From positions 1 through 33,288 of the forward strand of contig CAMDLX010000018.1 of assembly GCA_945901935.1 (NCBI GenBank): DNA of 33,288 nucleotides. Direction: 5' to 3'. The DNA is from Bifidobacterium breve. Lineage in GTDB: Bacteria; Actinomycetota; Acidimicrobiia; Acidimicrobiales; Microtrichaceae. Numbering within the stretch: the first letter of the stretch is position 1; every line of letters starts with the position of its first letter. Under the pieces are notes generated by a model. It did no database searches, had not been told where the DNA came from, and saw only the letters and a list, made by a program, of their open reading frames with translations. Positions 14,666-20,767 of the stretch are shown one piece after another. The position numbers and the translations under genes are program-made.

Positions 14666-14671
14666 ATAGTA
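14666..14671 (-). promoter_or_regulatory. -10 box TACTAT for the leaderless dehydrogenase gene
   Basis: On the minus strand TACTAT ends six bases before the ATG at 14659, so the dehydrogenase-CMD pair may be transcribed separately from the haemoglobin gene upstream. Confidence 0.5.
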
Positions 14672-14725
14672 CTGCTCGGTATGGGCTGAATTCTGTACGG
14701 GATCAGGCGGGTCTGACAGGTTTGG

Positions 14726-15169
14726 CTAATCTGCAGAATTCACTAGGTGTTGTGCCGAGAGTTCAAAGTATTCACGCATTCGATCCCGAACTGCTTCTTG
14801 TAGCTCGGGGTCGAGGGGTGTGCCTGGCATCGTAGAATCGAGCGCCAAAAACATTGCGTGCACCCAGTGGTCGCGTTCAGTCGCCCCGATGACGAATGGC
14901 GCGTGGCGCATACGCAACCTTGGGTGGCCTCGTTGTTGAGAATAGGTGTCTGGCCCACCCCAGTATTGGCCAAGAAACAGGGCGAGACGCTCGCGAGCCG
15001 GTTCCAGATTCTTTTGATCGGGATACAAACGAAGGAGCACATCGTCCTGAGCAACTTGTTCATAAAAATGCCGAACCAGTTCGTCAAAGAAGCTTTGTCC
15101 GCCGACTGCTTCGTAGACCGTTACCTGCTGATCCGGTGTTGTGTCGGGTTGAGCGCTGTCATTCACCAC
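14726..15169 (-). CDS. glbO: Group II truncated haemoglobin (GlbO-like)
   Basis: A truncated 2-on-2 globin that binds O2/NO, often linked to NO or peroxide detoxification. VYEAVGGQSFFDELVRHFYEQV is the N-terminal helix pair with the B10-type Tyr. RLRMRHAPFVIG contains the proximal F8 His, and ERDHWVHAMF has the G8 Trp typical of group II. I choose the GTG at 15169 (or the adjacent GTG at 15166), giving ~147 residues. The open frame continues to a GTG at 15256, but that adds 29 Pro/His/Cys-rich residues that partly encode a 12-bp repeat and do not resemble globins. Start remains uncertain. It lies 66 bp upstream of the dehydrogenase gene on the same strand. Confidence 0.88.
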   Translation of the reverse strand: MVNDSAQPDTTPDQQVTVYEAVGGQSFFDELVRHFYEQVAQDDVLLRLYPDQKNLEPARERLALFLGQYWGGPDTYSQQRGHPRLRMRHAPFVIGATERDHWVHAMFLALDSTMPGTPLDPELQEAVRDRMREYFELSAQHLVNSAD

Positions 15170-15223
15170 TCCATGGTGGCAGTGAAGGGGAGCAGGAGGC
15201 CAGAACGGCGAACTGGAGCAGTG

Positions 15224-15259
15224 GGGGACAGCAGTGGGGACAGCAGCGGGGAACACAGT
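15224..15259. repeat. Three 12-bp tandem repeats
   Basis: GGGGACAGCAGT (15224-15235), GGGGACAGCAGC (15236-15247) and a diverged GGGGAACACAGT (15248-15259) lie in the gap between the haemoglobin gene and the Nfu-like gene. Confidence 0.85.
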
Positions 15260-15287
15260 TGAGTGTGGCGCCCAGCGGGTTGGGCAG

Positions 15288-15293
15288 TACTGT
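15288..15293 (+). promoter_or_regulatory. -10 box TACTGT for the Nfu-like gene
   Basis: TACTGT fits TANNNT and lies nine bases before the ATG at 15303. This allows a leader of only a few bases. Confidence 0.4.
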
Positions 15294-15302
15294 GTGAGTT
15301 CT

Positions 15303-15638
15303 ATGGGCCAGCCAGTAACTGTTATTGAGAAACCTTCGAGTCAGAGCGGGGTTATCCGCTTTGAGATCAACCGCACGCTGACTGGTATGGGCCATGAGCG
15401 TTATCTGGCGAATCAGACTATTGAGGGTGATCGTCCGCCAGATGAGTTAGCGCGTCGACTTTTTGCTCGGGGTGGAATCGAAGGTATTCACATCAACTCC
15501 AATCTGATTACTGTCACTCTTGAGCGAGGCGCCGATACCGAGGGTCTTCTCGAGATCATTGGATCCTTGTACACCTTCTATGGCGAAGGTGTGGCCGTTC
15601 CCACACATGCAGACTTTGGGTATGTAGAAGAGGAATAA
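15303..15638 (+). CDS. Nfu/NifU N-terminal-domain-like protein
   Basis: A 111-residue protein. DELARRLFARGGIEGIHINSNLITVTLERGAD closely follows the pattern of the Nfu N-terminal domain (SPLA..LF...GV..VFF...FITVTK). It lacks the C-terminal CxxC iron-sulfur scaffold domain of full Nfu proteins. Such stand-alone domains may assist Fe-S delivery, but here that is inference. I start at ATG 15303, because an upstream in-frame extension to 15234 would run through the tandem repeat and the -10 box. The C-terminus is acidic (YVEEE). It ends 39 bp before the imuA ATG, with the SOS operator in between, so it is not expected to belong to the SOS transcript. Confidence 0.68.
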   Translation: MGQPVTVIEKPSSQSGVIRFEINRTLTGMGHERYLANQTIEGDRPPDELARRLFARGGIEGIHINSNLITVTLERGADTEGLLEIIGSLYTFYGEGVAVPTHADFGYVEEE

Positions 15639-15648
15639 TCATTTGTAA

Positions 15649-15670
15649 GTATCGAACAAGTGTTCGATAC
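15649..15670. promoter_or_regulatory. SOS (LexA) box upstream of imuA-imuB
   Basis: Perfect palindrome: arms GTATCGAACA (15649-15658) and TGTTCGATAC (15661-15670) around two bases. The core CGAAC-AAGT-GTTCG matches the actinobacterial LexA consensus. It overlaps the putative -10 box of imuA (15666-15671), so LexA binding would block transcription directly. Confidence 0.88.
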
Positions 15671-15671
15671 T
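15666..15671 (+). promoter_or_regulatory. -10 box GATACT for leaderless imuA
   Basis: GATACT differs from TATACT only at the first base and ends six bases before ATG 15678. It shares its first five bases with the right arm of the LexA palindrome. Confidence 0.5.
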
Positions 15672-15677
15672 TGGGTG

Positions 15678-16469
15678 ATGCGTGCTGTTGACTCAAAAAA
15701 AAGCCCTGCTGCAATTGCCCAATTGCGCACAGCTCTAGCGCATACACGACCTGTAGTTCTTGCTGAACAGCGGAGACTGCCGCTGTTGCAAGCCTTCCAA
15801 GAAGTGTTCCCCGGTGGTGGGTTGCAACGCGGTTCCGTAGTGCATGTCAGCGGGGCTGTTGGGGCAACAGCGGTTGCATTGGCCGTAGCAGCGGGGCCAA
15901 CCCAAACAGGTTCTTGGGCTGCTTGCGTTGGTGTAGAGCAAATGGGCTGGGCTGCTGCTGCTGAGCTAGGGGTGCAGTTGCAGCGTGTGGCCGTTATCCA
16001 AACTCCTAGCAAATCCTGGGCCACAGTAACTGCGGCATTGGTGGACTCATTCGACCTTGTGCTGTGCGGGGCACAACACGCACCATCTGCGCAAGATGCG
16101 CGGCGCTTAGTTGCTCGCGCACGCGAACGCGGATCAGTTGTGATGTTCATCAGCGGAGAATCGCTAGGAGCGGCTCGTCATGCTCGGCCTTGGCCCTCGG
16201 TTGCTGATGTGGAGCTTTCCGTCGTACATGCCGAGTGGTTTGGGATTGGTCAGGGCACGGGTCGGTTGCGTCAGCGTCATATCAGCCTTGATGTGACTGG
16301 GCGGCGAGGCCTAAGTCGTTCGCAGCGACTGGAGTTGTGGCTGCCAGATATTTCGGGTGCTGTAGCGGCAGCTGAGCATATTCAAGCCTCGACTCCTACA
16401 GAACCGACTCCTGCAGAACTGACTCCTACAGAACTAACTCCTTCTAGTCCGCTACTGGATGTGGGTTGA
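15678..16469 (+). CDS. imuA: ImuA, RecA-like component of the SOS mutasome
   Basis: A 263-residue RecA/SulA-like protein that works with ImuB and DnaE2 in damage-induced translesion synthesis. The N-terminus (VLAEQRRLPLLQAFQEVFPGGGLQRGSVVHVSG) leads into a P-loop position reading SGAVGATAVAL. The Walker A lysine is replaced by Ala, so ATP hydrolysis is doubtful, as in ImuA relatives that act structurally. SFDLVLCGAQHAP looks like a Walker B-equivalent strand. The open frame extends to GTG 15660, but that codon lies inside the SOS operator; ATG 15678 sits six bases after a -10 box and is preferred. The C-terminal tail holds 15-bp repeats. Its stop lies just before or within the start of imuB (11-bp overlap, or a 1-bp gap if ATG 16471 is used). 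Confidence 0.88.
   Translation: MRAVDSKKSPAAIAQLRTALAHTRPVVLAEQRRLPLLQAFQEVFPGGGLQRGSVVHVSGAVGATAVALAVAAGPTQTGSWAACVGVEQMGWAAAAELGVQLQRVAVIQTPSKSWATVTAALVDSFDLVLCGAQHAPSAQDARRLVARARERGSVVMFISGESLGAARHARPWPSVADVELSVVHAEWFGIGQGTGRLRQRHISLDVTGRRGLSRSQRLELWLPDISGAVAAAEHIQASTPTEPTPAELTPTELTPSSPLLDVG
16392..16442 (+). repeat. 15-bp tandem repeats in the imuA tail
   Basis: Units at 16392-16406, 16407-16421 and 16422-16436, each ACTCCT(A/G)CAGAAC plus two bases, and a partial fourth copy. They encode TPTEP, TPAEL, TPTEL and TP. Confidence 0.9.
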
Positions 16470-18300
16470 GATGCCCAACACCGGCAGTGCTGATTCTGCA
16501 GGCAGTGCTGATTCTGCAGGCAGTGCGGCACGGACGTTGGTTGTGTTGTGCGCCGATTGGCCAGCAGTAGCAACTGCACGACCCGCCGAGAAACCGCTCG
16601 TCGTAGTCCATGCCAACAGAGTGATCTCGCTCAACTTGGGTGCAAGACGTCAAGGCATTGCTCTTGGGTTCACGATGCGTGAAGCGCAAGCGCATTCCCC
16701 CGCTGTAGAGGTAGTGCAATACGACCAACAACGAGATGCGAGGGCATTCGAGTTAGTTCTTGCAGCAGTTGAAGAGTTCGTGCCACGAGTCGAGGTCATA
16801 GAACCTGGTCAATGTGCCTTTCCGACTCTTGGTCCATCGAGTTACCACGGAGGGGATCATGCTCTGGCACAACTTGTGCTTGCCCGAGTGCAAACAGCCG
16901 TACTCAACACAGCAGGACTCAACACAGCCGGACTCAACACAGCAGGACTGCAAGAAAGTGGATTCGCTCATAACAGGGGAGCAACGCTTGCTTGTGTCGT
17001 CGGAGTGGGTATTGCCGATGGCCCACAGGGCGCTCAGATCGCAGCGAAAGAGTCGATTCTCCGTTCTGGTGTTCTGGGTACTGGTGTTCTGGGTACTGGT
17101 GTTCTGCAAGCGATGGTTGTGCAACCAGGAAAAACTGCCGAGTTTCTTTCTCCTCTTCCGATCGAACGTCTTGGCGTGGCAACTGACTCTACGCATTCAT
17201 CGAAATCTGCCGCCGAGATGTTTGATGTATCTCGGCGTTTAGGAATCAGAACAGTAGGACGCTTTGCAGCGCTCCCTATTGCCGATGTGAGTGCACGTTT
17301 CGGCAGTCTCGGCATGTCTGCGTATCGCTTAGCAACTGGGTTCGAGACAACACCGCTCAACCTTGCTGATCCCTCAGTGGATTTTTCTGTAGAGGCTGCA
17401 ATAGACCCGCCGGCGGAACGAGTAGATCAGGTCGCCTTTGTGGCGGTTGCATTAGCTGATCAACTTCATGCCGAACTATCTGGTCAGGGTCTTGCATGCT
17501 CGCGCGTACTCGTGGTGGCCCAAACCGATGCGGGTGATCGTATTGAGCGGCTTTGGCGTCATGAAGGTGCACTTTCAGCAGCCGATATCGCTCGGCGGGT
17601 TCGCTGGCAGTTAGAGGGATGGTTGAGCACAGGTCGTTCTTTGGGTCGTTGTTCCGGTGGTGTTGAACGACTGCAACTCATCCCAGAGCAGGTGATTGCA
17701 GATACGGGCATGCAGCTTGGATTCTGGGGAGAGATACACAATGCAACCGAACGCGCTGTTCAAGCCTTGGCTCGGGTGCAAGCGTTGCTCGGTGCAGATG
17801 CAGTGAAATTGCCAGAGTTGCACGGTGCAAGGTCAGTCTCTGAGCAGTGTCAACTTGTGCCAATCGACGCAGTTGATCTGTTCGCAAAAGGGCGTTCCGC
17901 AGCAAATCGGAGCCCTGCTAACAGTCAGAATTCAGCTAGCAGTCAGAACCCAACTAGTAGTCAGACTGCAGCTATGGGTCCTTGGCCGGGCCGTCTGCCG
18001 CTGCCCTCGCCGACCGTGGTCTGGTCTGAGCCTGTAGAAGCAGAGCTTGTTGATGCCTTTGGGCGCAGCCTGGGGGTGAGCGGCCGGGGTGTGATGAGCG
18101 CAGTACCAGTTCGCTGCCGTGTGGCCGGTGGACAGTGGCACCAGATCCAACATTGGGCTGGCCCTTGGTGCACTGATCAGCGATGGTGGGATGCCATCGG
18201 CCACCGCCGGCGTGCTCGGGTGCAGGTTCTCTTTGATACTGCTGCGCACCTGCTGGCGCTTGAAGCTGGTCAGTGGTGGTTAGAGGCAACCTACGACTAG
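16459..18300 (+). CDS. imuB: ImuB, catalytically inactive Y-family polymerase-like mutasome hub
   Basis: A 613-residue Y-family homologue that links ImuA, DnaE2 and the sliding clamp. The palm starts LVVLCADWPAVATA, keeping one Asp. The SIDE catalytic motif position reads EPGQC (VEVIEPGQCAF), so the two essential acidic residues are lost, as expected for ImuB rather than DinB. A clamp-binding-like hexapeptide QLGFWG occurs at residues 419-424, comparable with the QLPLWG motif of mycobacterial ImuB. The little-finger-like region and a C-terminal domain with GQWHQIQHWAGPW follow. The start may be ATG 16459 or 16471. Four tandem-repeat tracts interrupt the protein (N-terminus, ~149-163, ~205-216, ~488-505), all in frame and in probable loops. 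Confidence 0.92.
   Translation: MWVEMPNTGSADSAGSADSAGSAARTLVVLCADWPAVATARPAEKPLVVVHANRVISLNLGARRQGIALGFTMREAQAHSPAVEVVQYDQQRDARAFELVLAAVEEFVPRVEVIEPGQCAFPTLGPSSYHGGDHALAQLVLARVQTAVLNTAGLNTAGLNTAGLQESGFAHNRGATLACVVGVGIADGPQGAQIAAKESILRSGVLGTGVLGTGVLQAMVVQPGKTAEFLSPLPIERLGVATDSTHSSKSAAEMFDVSRRLGIRTVGRFAALPIADVSARFGSLGMSAYRLATGFETTPLNLADPSVDFSVEAAIDPPAERVDQVAFVAVALADQLHAELSGQGLACSRVLVVAQTDAGDRIERLWRHEGALSAADIARRVRWQLEGWLSTGRSLGRCSGGVERLQLIPEQVIADTGMQLGFWGEIHNATERAVQALARVQALLGADAVKLPELHGARSVSEQCQLVPIDAVDLFAKGRSAANRSPANSQNSASSQNPTSSQTAAMGPWPGRLPLPSPTVVWSEPVEAELVDAFGRSLGVSGRGVMSAVPVRCRVAGGQWHQIQHWAGPWCTDQRWWDAIGHRRRARVQVLFDTAAHLLALEAGQWWLEATYD
16483..16526 (+). repeat. 18-bp tandem repeats at the imuB N-terminus
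   Basis: Two identical copies of GGCAGTGCTGATTCTGCA (16483-16500, 16501-16518) plus eight bases of a third encode repeated GSADSA. Confidence 0.9.
16903..16947 (+). repeat. 15-bp tandem repeats inside imuB (LNTAG)
   Basis: CTCAACACAGCAGGA occurs three times (16903, 16918, 16933), with one silent change in the middle copy, encoding LNTAG three times. It lies shortly after the inactive catalytic motif. Confidence 0.92.
17071..17106 (+). repeat. 15-bp tandem repeats inside imuB (VLGTG)
   Basis: GTTCTGGGTACTGGT occurs twice without change (17071-17085, 17086-17100), plus GTTCTG. It encodes VLGTG-VLGTG-VL, 41 codons downstream of the LNTAG tract. Confidence 0.92.
17920..17973 (+). repeat. 18-bp imperfect repeats inside imuB (SQN-rich)
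   Basis: Units at 17920-17937, 17938-17955 and 17956-17973 encode NSQNSA, SSQNPT and SSQTAA, a likely flexible linker before the C-terminal domain. Confidence 0.85.
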
Positions 18301-18329
18301 GCAGAGTCACCGCACCCACGATTCAGGAC

Positions 18330-18363
18330 CAGAGAGTTCCTTTTAGAAAGCAGAGAGTTCCTT
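18330..18363. repeat. Direct repeat CAGAGAGTTCCTT, 21-bp offset
   Basis: Exact 13-bp copies at 18330-18342 and 18351-18363 lie in the intergenic region after imuB. Confidence 0.85.
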
Positions 18364-18397
18364 CAGGAAACTGCTGATTATTCGACCCTGAGCCCCA

Positions 18398-18434
18398 TTC
18401 CTGAGAAGAAACCTGAGAGACTGTTCCTGAGAGA
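18398..18434 (+). promoter_or_regulatory. CCTGAGA direct repeats upstream of the response regulator
   Basis: CCTGAGA occurs at 18400, 18412 and 18426, within the contexts TTCCTGAGA, AACCTGAGAGA and TTCCTGAGAGA. Spacing of 12-14 bp on one helix face is what OmpR-family regulators often bind, so autoregulation is plausible but unproven. Confidence 0.4.
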
Positions 18435-18505
18435 ATCTGTTCAGTGGGAAGATCTCGCTACAGCAGTATTCAGCAGTAAATGTGCACAGTCGCAAAGGAG
18501 CGAAC

Positions 18506-19222
18506 ATGACTACATCCGGTTCAGAGACCACTCCCGCCTCGGGGCGAATTCTTCTGGTTGAGGACGAGGCCGCACTCGCCGACGGTGTAGCGCGCGGTCT
18601 GCGGGCTGAAGGGTTTGATGTTGAAATCACCTATGACGGCCTGAGTGGCTTGGCGCGAGCGCGAGAGGATGACATTGATGCAATCGTTCTCGACATCATG
18701 CTCCCCGGGTTGAACGGCTACAAAGTGTGTCGGACACTGAGAGAAGAAGGCATCGGTACTCCCATCTTGATGCTCACCGCTAAGTCTGGCGAATACGACG
18801 AGGCTGAAGCCCTTGATACTGGCGCAGATGATTTTCTGACCAAGCCGTTCTCTTATGTCGTGCTGGTGGCCCGAGTGCGAGCATTGCTACGCCGCTCAGC
18901 CGATGGTCGGGCCCAACCGATTGTGATCGATGATCTGCTGTTGGATCCCCTTGCTCGAACATGTCGGCGCGGCGAGACGGACATTCCGCTCACCACTCGC
19001 GAGTACGAATTGTTAGAAGCGCTCATGCGGAAGCCCGGTCAAGTCGTTCCGAAACAGACGCTGCTTGAGCATGTCTGGGGTGAAGACTTTAAAGGTGACC
19101 CCAATGTTGTTGAGGTCTATGTGGGCTACCTACGCCGCAAAATAGATCGCCCGTTTGACCGCCAAGATATCGAAACCATTCGTGGAATCGGTTACCGGAT
19201 CGGTGAAGGGGCCAGTGTCTGA
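18506..19222 (+). CDS. OmpR/PhoB-family response regulator (MprA-like)
   Basis: A 238-residue two-domain regulator. The receiver domain begins RILLVEDEAALADG with the acidic pocket, has the phospho-accepting Asp in AIVLDIMLPGLNGY, the conserved Thr in MLTAKSG and the Lys in FLTKPFSY. A winged-helix DNA-binding domain follows (LTTREYELLEALMRKPGQVVPKQ ... VWGEDF ... VEVYVGYLRRKID ... TIRGIGYRI). ATG 18506 is chosen because AAAGGAG (18494-18500) lies five bases upstream; a GTG at 18482 would lie before this site. The stop overlaps the following kinase gene, so the two form a two-component operon. Similarity is to MprA-type envelope-stress regulators, but the signal is unknown. Confidence 0.93.
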   Translation: MTTSGSETTPASGRILLVEDEAALADGVARGLRAEGFDVEITYDGLSGLARAREDDIDAIVLDIMLPGLNGYKVCRTLREEGIGTPILMLTAKSGEYDEAEALDTGADDFLTKPFSYVVLVARVRALLRRSADGRAQPIVIDDLLLDPLARTCRRGETDIPLTTREYELLEALMRKPGQVVPKQTLLEHVWGEDFKGDPNVVEVYVGYLRRKIDRPFDRQDIETIRGIGYRIGEGASV

Positions 19223-20732
19223 AGGTCGGGGGCCCCAGATTGCCTCTGAGCTAGGAACTGAGCCAAGAACCGACTCCGGAACCAACTCGGGAACCGAACC
19301 CGGAACCGAGCCGGCCGCCGCGTACTCTCGCCCGCGAAAGCGTGAGTTGGTTCGTCTCCGGCTTACTGCCATCGTGGTGTTCACAGTTTTTATCGCACTG
19401 GTCCTCGGTGCTGTGCTGCTTCGAACATGGGTCCAAGCAACGCTGACCAACGACCTACGTGCTCGTAATGAGCGCATCGTAAGTTTTATGGCCGATTCGC
19501 TCAGCAAAGGTCGCGTCCCTGCAGAGCTCTTTGCCTCGGTCAATACCCTCGAGGGTCAGTTGGATCAGCAGACCTCGGCTGATCTCTTTGGTCGCGCAGC
19601 AAACGCTGAGCAGGTGTTGTCGACCACCTACTTCTATCTAGACGGTCAAGGCCTGTCTGAATTGAACTTCAAAGTCGATGATCAGGGCCGCCTTGTACTG
19701 TTCGGCCGTCAAGGACCCCCGCGGCCAACCGCCGCAAACGCTATCGAGGTCGTCCGGGATCTACCTACCCAATATGGCACCCTCCGGCTTCATGCCGTAT
19801 CACCGGTAGACGAGATCAACCGATCGGTATCTGCGCTCTCGAATGGGCTACTCATGAGCCTTCCGCTCCTGATTGCCGGAGCCGGTTTAATGACCTGGAT
19901 CATTACAGGTCGGGCGCTTGCCCCAGTGGCGAACATGACGGGTCGAGTCCAAGAACTGACAGCGAATAATCTTGATGCACGTGTGCCCGTTCCGAATACA
20001 AATGACGAGATTGCTCAGCTGGGACACATGCTCAACGAGATGTTGGGTCGTCTTCAGAAATCCTCGATCACGCAGCGTCAGTTCATTTCTGACGCCAGCC
20101 ACGAACTGCGTTCCCCGGTTGCATCGATTCGTGCTCAGCTCGAGACGGCGTTGCAGTACCCCCAAGATGTGGATTGGCCCGCAGTCGCTCGCATTGTTCT
20201 TGCAGAAGATGACCGCCTAGAACACCTTGTTGACAACCTCTTGGCTATGGCTCGCCTAGAAGAGGGTCGACTCGGCCGTCGCAGCGAGGTCGACCTAGAC
20301 GATCTGGTCATGGAACAAACGCACCGGATGACTTCGGTTCGAATGGATGTCTCCGCCGTTTCGGCCGGTCGCGTTTGGGGTAACCCGGATGAACTCACCA
20401 GCGTGATCCGCAACCTGTTAGATAATGCAGCTCGCTACGCAGCCTCAACCATCAAAGTGAGCGTCGCCGAACATGGCCCTTGGGTGGTGCTCTCAGTGGC
20501 CGATGATGGCCCCGGAGTACCTGAAGGCGAACGGAATCAAGTCTTCGAGCGGTTTGCTCGCCTGCAAGAGAGTCGAGAACGAGATAAGGGCGGAACAGGA
20601 CTGGGCCTGTCACTGACCAAGCGAATCGTCGAGAACCACGGGGGTACGATTCGCGTCGAAACCTCAGCTTCTGGAGGAGCTCTCTTTATTGTTTCGCTGC
20701 CCGCTACTGGTGTAGCTGATCTCCCAACGTAG
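19203..20732 (+). CDS. Membrane sensor histidine kinase (MprB-like)
   Basis: About 509 residues. A Pro/Thr/Glu-rich cytoplasmic N-terminus contains five 12-bp repeats. TM1 is VVFTVFIALVLGAVLL, followed by an extracytoplasmic sensor region of ~130 residues, TM2 (SLPLLIAGAGLMTWII), a HAMP domain (GRALAPVANMTGRVQELT...) and the H-box FISDASHELRSPVASIRAQL with its phospho-acceptor His. The ATP-binding domain has the N-box NLLDNAARYA, the G1 box VADDGPGVPEG and GGTGLGLSLTKRIVENHGG. All catalytic boxes are intact. The frame is open from TTG 19155, but GTG 19203 or GTG 19215 (with AAGGGG just upstream) better fits the operon overlap with the response regulator; the exact start is uncertain. Confidence 0.92.
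   Translation: MKGPVSEGRGPQIASELGTEPRTDSGTNSGTEPGTEPAAAYSRPRKRELVRLRLTAIVVFTVFIALVLGAVLLRTWVQATLTNDLRARNERIVSFMADSLSKGRVPAELFASVNTLEGQLDQQTSADLFGRAANAEQVLSTTYFYLDGQGLSELNFKVDDQGRLVLFGRQGPPRPTAANAIEVVRDLPTQYGTLRLHAVSPVDEINRSVSALSNGLLMSLPLLIAGAGLMTWIITGRALAPVANMTGRVQELTANNLDARVPVPNTNDEIAQLGHMLNEMLGRLQKSSITQRQFISDASHELRSPVASIRAQLETALQYPQDVDWPAVARIVLAEDDRLEHLVDNLLAMARLEEGRLGRRSEVDLDDLVMEQTHRMTSVRMDVSAVSAGRVWGNPDELTSVIRNLLDNAARYAASTIKVSVAEHGPWVVLSVADDGPGVPEGERNQVFERFARLQESRERDKGGTGLGLSLTKRIVENHGGTIRVETSASGGALFIVSLPATGVADLPT
19254..19313 (+). repeat. Five 12-bp repeats in the kinase N-terminus
   Basis: Five imperfect units of the GGAACCGAACCG type encode GTEP, RTDS, GTNS, GTEP and GTEP ahead of the first membrane segment. 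Confidence 0.85.
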
Positions 20733-20733
20733 A

Positions 20734-20767
20734 TGCAGTCCTAGAGCAAGAGACTGCAGTCCTAGAG
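20734..20767. repeat. 13-bp direct repeat spanning the EAL gene stop
   Basis: TGCAGTCCTAGAG occurs at 20734-20746 and 20755-20767. The second copy holds the TAG stop codon of the minus-strand GGDEF/EAL gene. Offset is 21 bp. Confidence 0.85.

Noticed and set aside
15170-15256. N-terminal extension of the truncated haemoglobin
   Set aside because: The 29 extra residues are Pro/Cys/His-rich and partly repeat-encoded, unlike any globin N-terminus. The choice of GTG 15169 is still uncertain because no promoter or ribosome site supports it clearly.
15234-15302. N-terminal extension of the Nfu-like protein from ATG 15234
   Set aside because: The extension would translate part of the 12-bp repeat and the -10 box, and has no resemblance to the domain; ATG 15303 gives a complete domain.
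16903-17106. Repeat tracts as a CRISPR-like array
   Set aside because: Units are 15 bp, directly abutting, without spacers, and in frame with imuB; they are tandem duplications.
18301-18505. Terminator after imuB
   Set aside because: The region is rich in direct repeats but I found no GC stem followed by a T-run.
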